A DNA stretch of 64,000 nucleotides. Source: Mycobacterium adipatum (GTDB lineage: Bacteria; Actinomycetota; Actinomycetes; Mycobacteriales; Mycobacteriaceae). The translations under genes were made by a program, and so were the position numbers. This document shows, one piece after another, positions 1-10,198 of this stretch (the stretch's first letter is position 1; every line of letters begins with the position of its first letter). Under the pieces are notes generated by a model, which worked only from the letters and a program-made list of their open reading frames with translations, was not told where the DNA came from and did no database searches. The DNA is taken from positions 1,736,001 through 1,800,000 of the forward strand of contig NZ_CP015596.1 in assembly GCF_001644575.1 (NCBI RefSeq). Direction: 5' to 3'.

Positions 1-1
1 C

Positions 2-148
2 ATCGGCATCGTGCTGAACTCGATGGAGGAGGCCCGCTCTGCCGATCGCAAGGAACACGAGACCGACGACCTGTTGGCCAGGTTGCGGGCTGCGCGCAAC
101 GCGCTGGAAGAGGCAGAGGCCGAGCTGGCCAAGACTCATCGCAGATAG
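2..148 (+). CDS. C-terminal fragment of an unidentified protein
   Basis: Frame 2 is open from the window edge to a TAG at 146-148 and encodes the last 48 residues of a protein. A short hydrophobic start (IGIVLNSMEEAR) is followed by a heptad-like, charged helix rich in Glu, Ala, Leu and Arg (DDLLARLRAARNALEEAEAELAK), probably a coiled-coil tail. The 5' part is outside the window, so family and function cannot be assigned. Codon use (G/C in third positions) is typical of the window. Confidence 0.55.
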   Translation: MGIVLNSMEEARSADRKEHETDDLLARLRAARNALEEAEAELAKTHRR

Positions 149-163
149 CCGGGTAACGGTTTG

Positions 164-183
164 ACCTCATCCATTGTTGAGGT
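164..183. other. 6-bp inverted repeat in the gap before the ABC exporter
   Basis: ACCTCA (164-169) and TGAGGT (178-183) form a perfect inverted repeat with an 8-nt spacer, followed by TTTTA. It could be a weak terminator for the gene ending at 148. Alternatively it could be an operator, because a possible -35 (TTGACC, 161-166) overlaps it. The rest of the gap 149-268 shows nothing firm. Confidence 0.3.
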
Positions 184-251
184 TTTACGGTGACGAGGCG
201 CCGGTTAATCCGGTTGTCGTACTCGTGCCGTAGAACTCAGTATGGGTAGGG

Positions 252-260
252 GGAGGAGGT
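252..260 (+). promoter_or_regulatory. Ribosome binding site deciding the ABC exporter start
   Basis: GGAGGAGGT at 252-260 lies 8 nt before the in-frame GTG at 269. An ATG at 242 is also in frame but has no comparable site in front of it and would place this Shine-Dalgarno sequence inside the coding region. The GTG at 269 is therefore preferred. Confidence 0.6.
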
Positions 261-268
261 GGTTGCGC

Positions 269-2056
269 GTGTCAGGTTTGCGATCGGTGCCGGCGATCGC
301 GCCACCACCGCGGCGCATCCGATCGTCCTCGGACATCCTGCGATTGCTGCCGTACCTCAAGCCCTATCGGGTCCGCTGGATCGCGATGGTGGTGGCGGCC
401 TTCGTCAGCCTGGGCGCCACCGTGTCCGTGCCGCTGCTCACCAAGGCCGTCATCGACGGGCCGGTACGCGAGAAGGATGCCGCGGGCCTGTGGACGCTCG
501 GGTTGGCCGCCGTCGCGCTGCTGGTCACCGAGGCCGTGCTGTGGTTCATCCGGCGCTGGCTGGTGGCCCGCGCGACGATGGGCGTCGAGGCCGATATCCG
601 CAAGGACCTCTACGCACGGTTGCAGGTGCTGCCGATGTCCTTCCACGGCAACTGGCAGTCGGGCCAGCTGTTGAGCCGGGTGATGAACGACCTGAGCGCC
701 ATCCGGCAGTTCCTGTCCTTCGGGCTGCTGTTTTTGATGCTCAACGTCGTGCAGATCATCGTGGTGACGAGCATCCTGCTGGCGATGTACTGGCCGCTGG
801 GTGTGGTCGTGGTGGTGGCCATTGTGCCGATCACGCTGACCATCCTGCATTTCCAGCGGCAGTTCACCCTGCTGTCCCGGCAGTCCCAGGACCAGGCCGG
901 CAATGTCGCCACCCACGTCGAGGAGTCCGCGCTCGGGCTGCGGGTGATCAAGTCCTTCGGTCGCGAGGAGCACGCCTACCGCGGTTTCGACGAGCGGGCC
1001 ACCGATCTGTTCGACACCGAGGTGCGCAAGGTGGGGGTCTCCGCCAAGTTCTGGACGCTGCTGGAGGTCATCCCCAACATCACCCTGATCATCGTGCTCG
1101 GCTTCGGCGCGTACGCGACCGGTCACGGAGTCATCAGCATGGGCACCCTGGTCGCGTTCATCACCATGATGCTGTCGCTGGTGTGGCCGATCGCCTCCCT
1201 GGGTTTCCTGCTGTCGATGACGCAGGAATCGATGACGGCGGCCAACCGGGTCGCCGAGATCTTCGACGAGCCCCGCACGATCAGCGACGGGCCGCACCAT
1301 GACCCGCCCCGTGGTGGCCGGCTGGAACTCATCGACGTCGGGTTCCGGTTCCCGGACTCGGACAGTTGGGCCCTGCGGCACGTGAACCTGACCGTGGAGT
1401 CCGGGGAGACGGTCGCGTTGGTCGGCGCCACCGGGTCGGGGAAATCCGTGCTCGCCGCCCTGTTGTCGCGGCTGCATGATGTCAGCGAGGGCGCGATCCT
1501 GGTCGACGGCACCGATATCCGCGAGCTGTCGCTGCCCGCGCTGCGCCACACGGTAGCCACCGCGTTCGAGGACCCGACGCTGTTCTCCATGTCGGTCGCC
1601 GAGAACCTGCGCCTGGGCAACCCGGAGGCCACCGATGAGGATCTGGCTCGCGGCATAAATGTCGCTTCGGCTGGATTTGTGTATGACCTGCCGTTCGGGC
1701 TGGACACCCGCATCGGTGAGCAGGGCATGAGCCTGTCCGGCGGTCAACGGCAACGTCTTTCGCTGGCCCGCGCCATCATTGCCGAGCCGCGGATCCTGGT
1801 GCTCGACGACACGCTGTCGGCGCTGGACGTGCACACCGAGGCCGAGGTCACCGAGGCGCTGGGCCGGGTGTTGCGCGATGTCACCGGCATCGTGGTGGCC
1901 CACCGTGCCTCGACGGTGCTGCTCGCCGACCGGGTCGCGCTGCTGGAGAACGGGACCGTGACCCGGGTCGGCACGCACGCCGAACTGCTGGCCGACGCGC
2001 CGGAGTACCGGTATCTGCTGGCCGCCGACGACGAGCTCGCCGGGGTCGAACCATGA
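269..2056 (+). CDS. ABC exporter half-transporter, degenerate-site subunit
   Basis: A 595-residue fused permease and ATPase. The N-terminal half has six hydrophobic segments of the type I exporter fold. The C-terminal ATPase has Walker A GATGSGKS (about 386), signature LSGGQ (about 489), Walker B ILVLDD (about 509) and an H-loop His (about 544). The residue after Walker B is Asp instead of the catalytic Glu, which marks the non-hydrolysing member of a heterodimer. The stop overlaps the next exporter gene (ATGA), so the two are translationally coupled and probably form one inner-membrane complex. The pair resembles M. tuberculosis Rv1273c/Rv1272c. Substrate is unknown; drugs or lipids are possible. 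Confidence 0.9.
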   Translation: MSGLRSVPAIAPPPRRIRSSSDILRLLPYLKPYRVRWIAMVVAAFVSLGATVSVPLLTKAVIDGPVREKDAAGLWTLGLAAVALLVTEAVLWFIRRWLVARATMGVEADIRKDLYARLQVLPMSFHGNWQSGQLLSRVMNDLSAIRQFLSFGLLFLMLNVVQIIVVTSILLAMYWPLGVVVVVAIVPITLTILHFQRQFTLLSRQSQDQAGNVATHVEESALGLRVIKSFGREEHAYRGFDERATDLFDTEVRKVGVSAKFWTLLEVIPNITLIIVLGFGAYATGHGVISMGTLVAFITMMLSLVWPIASLGFLLSMTQESMTAANRVAEIFDEPRTISDGPHHDPPRGGRLELIDVGFRFPDSDSWALRHVNLTVESGETVALVGATGSGKSVLAALLSRLHDVSEGAILVDGTDIRELSLPALRHTVATAFEDPTLFSMSVAENLRLGNPEATDEDLARGINVASAGFVYDLPFGLDTRIGEQGMSLSGGQRQRLSLARAIIAEPRILVLDDTLSALDVHTEAEVTEALGRVLRDVTGIVVAHRASTVLLADRVALLENGTVTRVGTHAELLADAPEYRYLLAADDELAGVEP

Positions 2057-3891
2057 GCGACGGGACCGCGGGCGTCGATACCGGCTGGCGGGGTAAGGCC
2101 GTCGCCGCCGACGACGAGAACCTGCCCATCGACGAGTCGATCTCCCGTCGCCGGGAGGCCCGCTCCCTGCTGGGCTCGCTGCTGCGGCCGTACACGTCGG
2201 TGGTGGCGGTGCTGGCCGTGGTGGTGGTGGTGGAGAACGCGGCTCGGCTGTCGGTGCCGCTGCTGGTGCAACGCGGTATCGACCACGGCATCCCGCCGAT
2301 CGTGGCCGGCGGCACCGCACGCGAGCTGTTCCTGATCCTGGCGGCGCTGTGTGGTGTGGTGGCGCTGCAGGCCACCAGCCGGATGTACTTCCTGCGCCGG
2401 TCCGGCCGGATCGGCCAGGAGATCCTGATCGAGCTGCGCCGCAGGCTGTTCCGCCACTTCCAGCGGCTCGACGTGGCCTTCCACGACCGTTATACCTCGG
2501 GCCGGGTGGTGGCCCGCTCGACCAACGACGTCGACGCCATCCAGGACATGCTGGCCACCGGATTCGACGGTCTGATCACGGCGGTGCTGACCATGTTCGG
2601 CACCGCGGTGCTGCTGGTCGTGCTGGACTGGCGGCTCGGGCTGGCCTGCCTGTGCGCGTTCCCCGTGCTGGTGGCGCTGACGTGGTGGTTCCGCAGCGAG
2701 TCTTCCCGGACGTATCTGAAGGTGCGTGAGGCCGCCGCGCTGGTCATCGTGCAGTTCGTCGAGACCATGACCGGCATCAAGGCGGTGCAGGCCTACAACC
2801 GCGAACCGCGCAACCAGGAGATCTTCGAAGGCGTTGCCGACCAGTACAAGTCGATCAACGAGCGGGCGTTCAAACTGCTGGCGGTCTTCATGCCCGCGGT
2901 ACGGCTGACCGGCAACCTGACCACCGGCGCGGTGCTGCTCTACGGCGGCTATCTGGTGCTCGAAGACCAGATGACCCTGGGCACGCTCACCGCCTTCCTG
3001 CTGTACCTGCGCATCTTCTTCGAACCCATGCAGGAGATCTCGCAGTTCTTCAACACCTTCCAGTCCGCGTCGGCGGCGCTGGAGAAGATCGCCGGAGTGC
3101 TCGCGCAGGATCCCGACATCACCGATCCCGAACACCCGGTGCGGCTGACGGATGTGAAGGGCCACATCACCTTCGACGATGTGCACTTCTCCTATGTACC
3201 GGACCGCCCGGTGCTGCCGTCGCTCACGCTCGACATCCCGGCCGGGCAGACCGTCGCGCTGGTCGGCACCACCGGTGCGGGCAAGACGACCATCGCCAAG
3301 CTGCTGGCCCGGTTCTACGACCCGGTCAGCGGGGCGGTCACGTTGGACGGTACCGATCTGCGTGATGTCGCCCAGGCCGATCTGCGCACCCATGTGGTGA
3401 TGGTGACCCAGGAGAACTTCATGTTCGAGGGCACCATCGCCGACAACATCCGGTTCGGCCGGCCCTCGGCCACCGATGCTGAGGTGCGCGAGGCGGCAAT
3501 CGCGGTCGGCGCGGACCGATTCATCGACGCCCTGCCCGAGGGGTATCTGACCGACGTGGCCAAGCGCGGCGGCCGGCTGTCCGCGGGGCAGCGCCAGCTC
3601 ATCGCGTTCGCCCGGGCGTTCCTGGCCGACCCCGCCGTGCTGATCCTCGACGAGGCCACCTCGTCGCTGGACATCCCGAGCGAGCGGATGGTGCAACGCG
3701 CCCTGGCCACCGTGCTGGCCGATCGGACCGCCGTGGTGATCGCGCACCGGTTGTCCACGGTGCAGATCGCCGACCGGGTGCTGGTGCTCGAACACGGCGA
3801 GGTCGTCGAGGACGGGCCGCCGGATGAGTTGATCGACGCCGGCGGCCGGTTCGCCGCGCTGCACCGCGCGTGGATCGAGTCGCTGGCATGA
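2053..3891 (+). CDS. ABC exporter half-transporter, catalytic subunit
   Basis: A 612-residue fused permease-ATPase of the same exporter family as the gene before it. The membrane domain occupies roughly residues 35-350. The ATPase has Walker A GTTGAGKT (about 405), a signature reading LSAGQ (about 509), and Walker B VLILDEATSSLD (about 529) with the catalytic Glu intact. This is the hydrolysing partner of a heterodimeric exporter. The ATG overlaps the upstream TGA by 4 bp, and its own TGA overlaps the following amidohydrolase start, so at least three genes form one operon. It is similar to Rv1272c; the transported molecule cannot be read from sequence. Confidence 0.9.
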   Translation: MSDGTAGVDTGWRGKAVAADDENLPIDESISRRREARSLLGSLLRPYTSVVAVLAVVVVVENAARLSVPLLVQRGIDHGIPPIVAGGTARELFLILAALCGVVALQATSRMYFLRRSGRIGQEILIELRRRLFRHFQRLDVAFHDRYTSGRVVARSTNDVDAIQDMLATGFDGLITAVLTMFGTAVLLVVLDWRLGLACLCAFPVLVALTWWFRSESSRTYLKVREAAALVIVQFVETMTGIKAVQAYNREPRNQEIFEGVADQYKSINERAFKLLAVFMPAVRLTGNLTTGAVLLYGGYLVLEDQMTLGTLTAFLLYLRIFFEPMQEISQFFNTFQSASAALEKIAGVLAQDPDITDPEHPVRLTDVKGHITFDDVHFSYVPDRPVLPSLTLDIPAGQTVALVGTTGAGKTTIAKLLARFYDPVSGAVTLDGTDLRDVAQADLRTHVVMVTQENFMFEGTIADNIRFGRPSATDAEVREAAIAVGADRFIDALPEGYLTDVAKRGGRLSAGQRQLIAFARAFLADPAVLILDEATSSLDIPSERMVQRALATVLADRTAVVIAHRLSTVQIADRVLVLEHGEVVEDGPPDELIDAGGRFAALHRAWIESLA

Positions 3892-4673
3892 GGTCGCTGC
3901 GGGTCTCATCGGTCGCGTTGCCGATCGAATTCGGCGACGAGACAAGCAATTTTGCTGCCGCCCGCGCTGCTCTGCAGCGGGCCGAGCCGGGGCTTATCGT
4001 TCTTCCGGAGCTGGCCACCAGCGGCTACGTGTTCGGTGACCTCGACGAGGCATGTGCGCTGTCCATGACGGTGGATGATCCGCGGTTGACCGGGCTGGCC
4101 GATGTTGTGCCCGACGGTGTGGTGGCGGTGATCGGGTTCTGCGAACGCGCCGGCGAGCAATTGTTCAACTCCGCGCTGGTGTTCGACCGGACCGGCACGC
4201 TGGGCTGCTACCGCAAGGCGCACCTGTGGGACGAGGAATATCGGTTCTTCAGTCTCGGTGCCGAAGCGGGCACGCTAATGGACACACCAATCGGCCGGCT
4301 CGGCGTCGCGATCTGCTACGACATCGAATTTCCGGAGGTACCACGGCGGTTGGCGCTGGCCGGCGCGGAAGTGCTGGCGCTGCCGGTGAACTGGCCGCTC
4401 GCCGATCGCCCGGCCGGCGAGCACGCGCCCGAGACCATCCAGGCGATGGCCGCGGCGCGGGCCTCCCGGCTGCCGATCGCGATCGCCGACCGGCACGGCA
4501 CCGAGCGCGGGGTGACATGGACCGGCGGGACCGCCGTCATCGACCGGGACGGCTGGGTGGTCGCGACGCCCGATGCGCACGGTGTCGCGTCGGCGGTAGT
4601 GCGTATCGATGCGAGCAAGGCTCTGGGCGCGAACAACGATGTGTTCGCCGACCGGCGCCCGGAGTTGTACTAG
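3888..4673 (+). CDS. Carbon-nitrogen hydrolase (nitrilase superfamily)
   Basis: A 261-residue protein with the nitrilase-superfamily triad in order: Glu41 in LPELATSGY, Lys110 in CYRKAHLW and Cys143 in AICYDIEFPE. Enzymes of this family hydrolyse amides or nitriles, or transfer acyl groups. The DIEFPE surround suggests an amidase or carbamoylase type; the substrate is not predictable. The ATG at 3888 overlaps the exporter stop by 4 bp (ATGA), which is why it is preferred over an upstream GTG-type start at 3870. The stop overlaps the stop of the convergent LuxR gene by 4 bp. No signal peptide, so probably cytosolic. Confidence 0.85.
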   Translation: MRSLRVSSVALPIEFGDETSNFAAARAALQRAEPGLIVLPELATSGYVFGDLDEACALSMTVDDPRLTGLADVVPDGVVAVIGFCERAGEQLFNSALVFDRTGTLGCYRKAHLWDEEYRFFSLGAEAGTLMDTPIGRLGVAICYDIEFPEVPRRLALAGAEVLALPVNWPLADRPAGEHAPETIQAMAAARASRLPIAIADRHGTERGVTWTGGTAVIDRDGWVVATPDAHGVASAVVRIDASKALGANNDVFADRRPELY

Positions 4674-5485
4674 GGGATCAACCGTGCCCGGCGTGCCCGC
4701 GACACCGCCTCGTGCCGGGTCCGGGTGCCCAGTTTGTTTGCCGCGCTGCGCAAATAGCTCTTGACCGTCTCGGGCTTCAGGGAAAGCCTCTCGGCGGCCT
4801 CGGCATTGGTGCAGCCCAGCGCGATCTGTGCCAGCACGTCGACCTCGCGGGGTGTCAGGTGCGCGGCGTCCATCTGGGGTGCCGAGAGCAGGTCGGCGAG
4901 GCGCTGCAGTTCGGCGCCGGTATCACCCTCGGCGCGTGCGGCCAGACTGCGCAGACCGGCATACACCTCGCGGATGGTCTCCGGGTTGGCCGTGCCCGTC
5001 TGCTGCGCCTCGCGCAGCCGCAGCCGGCGGTCCACCTCATCGCGGATACGCAGCTCGTCGACCAGCCGGCGGCCGGCGTCGACCATCAGATCGGCCGCCC
5101 GCCCCCCGAACGGCGCCCCGGACCGATACGCGCCGTAGAGCATCGCCCGCGGCACGCCGTCCACGATCACCGGCACGGCAAGCACCGAACGGATGCCCTC
5201 CGAGAGCACCGGGGCGTCGTAGTCGTGGGTGATGGTCGAGGCATTGCGGTAGTCGGACACCGACAGCGGCCGGCCCGCGACCATGCTGGCCCCGCCCAGC
5301 CCGGACCGCGACCGCACCACCAGGCCGCGCAGCAGCCCGGTGCGGGTTCCGACGAACTCGCTCAGTAGCAGCGCGTCACCGGCGACCTCACCACCGAACA
5401 GCACCGGAACCCCGGCCTCGACCGCGACCCGGCGCAACTCGGCGCGCAGGGCGTCGGTATCGCGGGGGCGCAGCAGCGGTGGCAC
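4670..5485 (-). CDS. GAF-like / LuxR-type transcriptional regulator
   Basis: A 271-residue regulator starting at GTG 5485 with a good ribosome site (GAGGGGAA). The last 64 residues are a LuxR helix-turn-helix (HLTPREVDVLAQIALGCTNA, then the recognition helix around ETVKSYLR). The N-terminal 160 residues resemble a GAF sensor domain; there is no receiver-type Asp arrangement. It is transcribed divergently from the two acyl-CoA synthetase genes, with a 58-bp shared control region, so those genes are its most likely target. The ligand is unknown. Confidence 0.8.
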   Translation of the reverse strand: MPPLLRPRDTDALRAELRRVAVEAGVPVLFGGEVAGDALLLSEFVGTRTGLLRGLVVRSRSGLGGASMVAGRPLSVSDYRNASTITHDYDAPVLSEGIRSVLAVPVIVDGVPRAMLYGAYRSGAPFGGRAADLMVDAGRRLVDELRIRDEVDRRLRLREAQQTGTANPETIREVYAGLRSLAARAEGDTGAELQRLADLLSAPQMDAAHLTPREVDVLAQIALGCTNAEAAERLSLKPETVKSYLRSAANKLGTRTRHEAVSRARRARLIP

Positions 5486-5543
5486 GGTGTTCCCCTCTTT
5501 CGGGGGTAGCGGTCAGCAGAGTGTGACGTAGATCCTAGTCGCC

Positions 5544-7235
5544 ATGAGCACCAACACCGATCTGTATCGCGCCGCTCGCGATCACCTCGTGGCCGTGATC
5601 AGCGACTATGACAAAGCGGTCGGCACCTTCACCTGGCCGGAGATCACCGGCGCCTTCAACTGGGCCACCGACTGGTTCGACGTCATCGCAGCAGGCAACA
5701 ACCGCACCGCGTTGTGGATCGTCGAGGAGGACGGCACCGAGACCAAGGTCTCCTTCGCCGAGATGGCCGAGCGGTCCGACCGGGTGGCCACCTGGCTCAA
5801 GGGCCTCGGCGTCGGCAAGGCCGACCGCGTCATCCTGATGCTCGGCAACCAGGTCGAGTTGTGGGAGGCGATGCTCGCGGTGGCCAAACTCGGCGCGGTG
5901 GTCATGCCGACCACCGGCGCGCTGGGCCCGGCGGACCTCGCAGACCGCATCGACCGCGGCGGCGCGCGGTTCGTCATCGCCAACGCCGCGGACGCCGCGA
6001 AGTTCGACGCGGTGCCCGGCGAGTACACCCGCATCTGTGTGGGAGAGGCACCGGGCTGGCACCGCTACGCCGACGCCTACGACGTCACACCGCAGCGTTT
6101 CGACACCGTGACAACGGTCGACGACCCGCTGCTGGTGTACTTCACCTCCGGCACCACCAGCCGACCCAAACTCGTCGAGCACTCCCAGGTGTCCTACCCC
6201 GTCGGCCACCTGTCCACGATGGCCTGGATCGGGGTCACCCCGGGCGACGTGCACCTGGCCATCAGCTCGCCGGGCTGGGCCAAGCACGCCTGGAGTTGCT
6301 TCTTCGCCCCGTGGATCGCCGAGGCCACGATCTTCGTCTACAACTACGGCCGCTTCGACGCCGCGAGCCTGCTGCACCAGATCCGGCGGGCCGGGGTCAA
6401 CACCTTCTGTGCGCCGCCGACGGTGTGGCGGATGCTCATCCAGTCCGATCTGGGCGCCAAACCCGAAGGGCTGCGCGAGATCCTGGGCGCCGGCGAACCG
6501 CTGAACCCGGAGGTCATCGCCGCCGTCGAGCGCGCCTGGGGGCTGACCATCCGGGACGGGTTCGGGCAGACCGAGACCACCCTGCAGGTGGGAAACACGC
6601 CGGGCCAACCGGTCAAGGCCGGCTCGATGGGCCGCCCGATGCCCGGTGTCCCGGTGGTGCTCGTCGACCCGCTCACCGGCAAGCTCGCCGACGAGGGTGA
6701 GATTTGTCTGGACCTGTCCAGTCGGCCGGTGAACCTGATGACCGGCTACCTGGGTGACCCGAAACGCAACGACGCGGTGATGCACGGCGGCTACTACCAC
6801 ACCGGTGACGTCGCCAGCCGCGACAGCGACGGGTACATCACCTATATCGGGCGCACCGATGACGTCTTCAAGTCCAGCGACTACAAGGTCTCCCCGTTCG
6901 AACTGGAGAGCGTGCTCATCGAGCACCCCGCCGTGGTGGAGGCCGCGGTTGTCCCGCAACCACACGACACCCGGCTCGCGGTCCCGAAAGCCTATGTCAC
7001 CCTGGCCGAAGGCTGGGCGGCCGACGCCGGTACCGCCCGCGCGATCATGGAACACGCTCGGGACCATCTTGCCCCCTACCTCAAGGTGCGCCGCGTCGAG
7101 TTCTTCGAACTGCCCAAGACCATTTCCGGCAAGATCCGGCGCGTCGAACTGCGCACCCGCGAGGATGAGGCGCACCGGTCGGGAACCCCGATCGACACCG
7201 AACACCGCTACGAGGATCTGGTGGGCGAGCGATGA
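5544..7235 (+). CDS. Medium-chain-type acyl-CoA synthetase
   Basis: A 563-residue ANL-superfamily adenylate-forming enzyme. The AMP-binding P-loop is TSGTTSRPK (residues 201-209), the A5 motif region is DGFGQTETT, and the catalytic lysine is Lys530 in ISGKIRR near the C terminus. Overall it looks like the acetyl/medium-chain acyl-CoA synthetase branch: carboxylic acid + ATP + CoA to acyl-CoA + AMP + PPi. Its stop overlaps the next synthetase start (ATGA), so both are co-expressed. It lies divergent from a LuxR-type regulator. The chain length or aromatic specificity is not evident. Confidence 0.85.
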   Translation: MSTNTDLYRAARDHLVAVISDYDKAVGTFTWPEITGAFNWATDWFDVIAAGNNRTALWIVEEDGTETKVSFAEMAERSDRVATWLKGLGVGKADRVILMLGNQVELWEAMLAVAKLGAVVMPTTGALGPADLADRIDRGGARFVIANAADAAKFDAVPGEYTRICVGEAPGWHRYADAYDVTPQRFDTVTTVDDPLLVYFTSGTTSRPKLVEHSQVSYPVGHLSTMAWIGVTPGDVHLAISSPGWAKHAWSCFFAPWIAEATIFVYNYGRFDAASLLHQIRRAGVNTFCAPPTVWRMLIQSDLGAKPEGLREILGAGEPLNPEVIAAVERAWGLTIRDGFGQTETTLQVGNTPGQPVKAGSMGRPMPGVPVVLVDPLTGKLADEGEICLDLSSRPVNLMTGYLGDPKRNDAVMHGGYYHTGDVASRDSDGYITYIGRTDDVFKSSDYKVSPFELESVLIEHPAVVEAAVVPQPHDTRLAVPKAYVTLAEGWAADAGTARAIMEHARDHLAPYLKVRRVEFFELPKTISGKIRRVELRTREDEAHRSGTPIDTEHRYEDLVGER

Positions 7236-8839
7236 AGAGTTATGACGCCGGGCCGACGGACGTGCCCATCATCGAAGACACCATCGGTGCGAACTTCGAG
7301 CGCACCGCGGCCGAACACCCCGATACCGAGGCGCTCGTCGACGTCGCGCAGGGCCGGCGCTGGACCTACCGCGAACTCGACGACGAGATCGACCTGGTGG
7401 CCCGGGGCCTGCTGGGCCGCGGCATCGCCAAGGGCGACCGGGTGGGTATCTGGTCACCCAACCGGGCCGAGTGGACCATTGTGCAATACGCCACGGCCAA
7501 GATCGGCGCCATCCTGGTCAACATCAACCCCGCCTACCGCACCCACGAACTGGGCTATGTGCTCAACCAGTCGGGGGTGCGGATGCTCATCTCGGCCACC
7601 GACTTCAAGACCTCGGACTATGTCGCGATGGTCGCCGAGGTACGCGCCGAGGCGCCGGCCCTGACCGAGGTGATCTTCCTCGGCACGCCGGACTGGGCGG
7701 CGCTGCGTGCGGCCGCAGTCCCGGCGGGCGAACTGCGGGACCGGCAGGCCACGCTGGTCAACACCGACCCGATCAACATCCAGTACACCTCGGGCACAAC
7801 GGGTTTCCCCAAGGGCGCGACGCTGTCGCACCGCAATATCCTGAACAACGGGTTCTTCGTCACCGAGGGCATCAACCTCAAACCGGGGGACCGGCTGTGC
7901 ATTCCGGTGCCGTTCTACCACTGCTTCGGCATGGTGATGGGAAACCTGGGCTGCACCACCCATGGTGTCACCATGGTGATCCCGGCCCCCGGATTCGATC
8001 CCGGCGTCACTCTGGAAACCATTGAGGCCGAACGCTGTACCGGCGTGTACGGGGTCCCGACGATGTTCATCGCGATGCAGAACCACCCGAGTTTCCCCGA
8101 GCGTGACCTGTCGAGTCTGCGCACCGGCGTCATGGCCGGCGCGGTCTGCCCGGTCGAGGTGATGAAGCGGTGCATCAACGATATGCACATGGCCGAGGTG
8201 GCCATCGCCTACGGCATGACCGAGACCTCGCCGGTGTCGTGCCAGACGCTGCACGATGACGATCTGGAACGCCGCACCGCGACCATCGGCCGTGCGCATC
8301 CGCACGTCGAGGTGAAGATCATCGACCCCGAGACCGGCGAGGTCGTGGATCGCGGGCAGCCCGGCGAGTTCTGCACCAAAGGTTATTCGGTGATGCTGGG
8401 CTACTGGGAGGACGACACCAAGACCGCCGAGGCGATCGACGACGAGGGCTGGATGCACACCGGCGATCTCGCGGTCATGCGCGAGGACGGCTACTGCACC
8501 ATCGTCGGGCGCATCAAGGACATGGTCATCCGCGGCGGGGAGAACGTGTATCCCCGCGAGATCGAGGAGTTCCTGTACAGCCACCCCGGGATCGAGGACG
8601 CCCAGGTGATCGGGGTGCCCGACGCCAAGTACGGCGAGGAGATCTGCGTCTGGGTCAAACTGAAGCCCGGTGCGGAACCGCTGGACGCCGACGCCGTCCG
8701 GGAGTTCGCGCGGGGCCGCCTGGCGCACTACAAGATTCCGCGGTACGTACACCTGGTCGACGAGTTCCCGATGACCGTCACCGGCAAGATCCGCAAGGTG
8801 CAGATGCGCGAGGAGAGCGTGCGAATTCTCGGCTTGTGA
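7232..8839 (+). CDS. Fatty-acyl-CoA synthetase, FadD35-like
   Basis: A 535-residue adenylate-forming enzyme with P-loop [11 protein letters not shown] (185-195), A5 motif YGMTETSP and catalytic Lys519 in VTGKIRK. The N-terminal sequence ([20 protein letters not shown]) is close to M. tuberculosis FadD35 as I remember it. It should activate fatty acids to acyl-CoA for beta-oxidation or lipid assembly. It overlaps the upstream synthetase by 4 bp and probably forms a two-gene operon with it. Two different acyl-CoA ligases side by side suggest use of two acids or two steps in one catabolic route. Confidence 0.85.
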   Translation: MKSYDAGPTDVPIIEDTIGANFERTAAEHPDTEALVDVAQGRRWTYRELDDEIDLVARGLLGRGIAKGDRVGIWSPNRAEWTIVQYATAKIGAILVNINPAYRTHELGYVLNQSGVRMLISATDFKTSDYVAMVAEVRAEAPALTEVIFLGTPDWAALRAAAVPAGELRDRQATLVNTDPINIQYTSGTTGFPKGATLSHRNILNNGFFVTEGINLKPGDRLCIPVPFYHCFGMVMGNLGCTTHGVTMVIPAPGFDPGVTLETIEAERCTGVYGVPTMFIAMQNHPSFPERDLSSLRTGVMAGAVCPVEVMKRCINDMHMAEVAIAYGMTETSPVSCQTLHDDDLERRTATIGRAHPHVEVKIIDPETGEVVDRGQPGEFCTKGYSVMLGYWEDDTKTAEAIDDEGWMHTGDLAVMREDGYCTIVGRIKDMVIRGGENVYPREIEEFLYSHPGIEDAQVIGVPDAKYGEEICVWVKLKPGAEPLDADAVREFARGRLAHYKIPRYVHLVDEFPMTVTGKIRKVQMREESVRILGL

Positions 8840-8882
8840 CGTTCCGGCTGCGCTGAGGGCGCACTGCTGGAAGAGTTGGGAC

Positions 8883-9272
8883 ATGGCACTGTACGGACGG
8901 CGGTTATGCGCCGTGCTTGCTGTGCTCTCGGCGGTGCTGCACCTGAGCATGCTGGGTCAGGCGAGCAGTGCCGTGGTGGCCGTGTTGGTCGCGGCCATGG
9001 CATCGGTGTGCCTGTTTTGCGGATACGAACTGTGGCGGGCCGGGTCGCTGCGCAGCTGGTGCCTGGTCGGGGTGATGAGCCTGGCCATGGTCGCCGCGCA
9101 CCTGTCGCTACCGGGACATCGGCACGCCGAACAACCGGCCATCTCCGGTCCGCCGGCCGAGTCGATGAACGCGCTGATGGGCGTGGCCACCACGGTGTCG
9201 CTGGTCGAGGCCGTCATCGCCGCCGCGGTGCTGTGGGTGCTGACCCGACGCCGCGCAGCCGGACTGGTCTGA
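8883..9272 (+). CDS. Small membrane protein, unknown function
   Basis: A 129-residue hydrophobic protein with about four predicted membrane segments (roughly residues 8-28, 30-48, 58-74 and 98-120) and a short His-rich loop (HLSLPGHRHAEQ) before the last. I recognise no family. It starts 43 bp after the acyl-CoA synthetase operon and ends 21 bp before the rhomboid gene, so it may be co-transcribed with either. Coding character is supported by third-position GC bias and a continuous membrane pattern. A metal or proton role for the His-rich loop is only speculation. Confidence 0.6.
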   Translation: MALYGRRLCAVLAVLSAVLHLSMLGQASSAVVAVLVAAMASVCLFCGYELWRAGSLRSWCLVGVMSLAMVAAHLSLPGHRHAEQPAISGPPAESMNALMGVATTVSLVEAVIAAAVLWVLTRRRAAGLV

Positions 9273-9293
9273 GGCATCGGCCAGAATGTAGGC

Positions 9294-10178
9294 ATGACGT
9301 ATCCGCCGCCGCAGGTGCCCCCGCAGGCCGCCCCGGTCTGTTACCGCCATCCCGGTCGACAGACCTACGTGCAGTGCACCCGTTGCGGGCGCTACATCTG
9401 CGGGGACTGCATGATCTCCGCGGCGGTCGGTCATCAATGTCCGGAATGCGTGGCGGCGGGGGCAGCCACCATCCGCCCGACGCAGGGCCGGTTCGGCGGC
9501 AAGGTGGCCTCGGACAAACCGCTGGTGACCTACACCCTCATCGCGGTCAACGTCGTGATGTTCGTGCTGCAGATGGCCTCGGGCTGGGTGTACAACCAGT
9601 TTGTGCTGTGGCCGCTGGCCATCGCCGTGGACGACCAGTACTACCGCCTGGTCACGTCGGCCTTCCTGCACGGCGGCATCATGCACATCCTGTTCAACAT
9701 GTATGCGCTGTACGTGCTCGGCCCGTCGCTGGAGCGGTTGTTGGGTCGGCTGCGGTTCGGCGCGCTGTACGGGTTGTGTGCCTTGGGCGGATCTGTGCTG
9801 GTGTACCTGATCACCCCGGTCAACACGGCCACCCTCGGTGCCTCGGGAGCGGTGTTCGGCTTGTTCGGTGCGATCTTTGTGGTGTCGCGTCGGCTCAACC
9901 TCGACGTCCGCTGGGTGGTCGGCCTGATCGCGCTCAACGTGGTGTTCACCTTCGTTGCCCCGCTGATCGGTGCCGGCGCGATCAGCTGGCAGGGCCACCT
10001 CGGCGGCCTGGTCACCGGTGCCTTGGTCGCGGCGGGGTTCGTCTACGCCCCGAAGGCGCGCCGCAACCTGGTCCAGGGGGCGGTGGCCGGCACCCTGCTG
10101 CTGCTGTTCGTGCTGCTCGTTTGGTTGCGTACCGAACATCTGCTGACGATGTTCGGCGGCTACCTGAACCTGCGCTGA
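9294..10178 (+). CDS. Rhomboid intramembrane serine protease with N-terminal zinc finger
   Basis: A 294-residue protein. The N-terminal 55 residues hold a B-box-like zinc finger (C16, H19, C28, C31, C36, C39, C49, C52). Residues 75-290 form the rhomboid core with six to seven membrane helices. The catalytic serine is Ser185 in GASGAVFG, the catalytic histidine is His235 in WQGHLGG, and the oxyanion-hole region is HGGIMHILFN (126-135). It is similar to M. tuberculosis Rv0110. Rhomboids cut transmembrane helices of substrate proteins inside the membrane. Substrates here are unknown; the zinc finger may recruit them. Confidence 0.9.
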   Translation: MTYPPPQVPPQAAPVCYRHPGRQTYVQCTRCGRYICGDCMISAAVGHQCPECVAAGAATIRPTQGRFGGKVASDKPLVTYTLIAVNVVMFVLQMASGWVYNQFVLWPLAIAVDDQYYRLVTSAFLHGGIMHILFNMYALYVLGPSLERLLGRLRFGALYGLCALGGSVLVYLITPVNTATLGASGAVFGLFGAIFVVSRRLNLDVRWVVGLIALNVVFTFVAPLIGAGAISWQGHLGGLVTGALVAAGFVYAPKARRNLVQGAVAGTLLLLFVLLVWLRTEHLLTMFGGYLNLR

Positions 10179-10198
10179 TGTTGTGCTGAGATTGGGCG

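Noticed and set aside
272..3945. Long open frames on the minus strand opposite the two exporter genes.
   Set aside because: They are shadows of high-GC coding sequence: compositions are Arg/Gly/His/Gln rich and no family motif appears, while the plus-strand frames carry complete ABC motifs.
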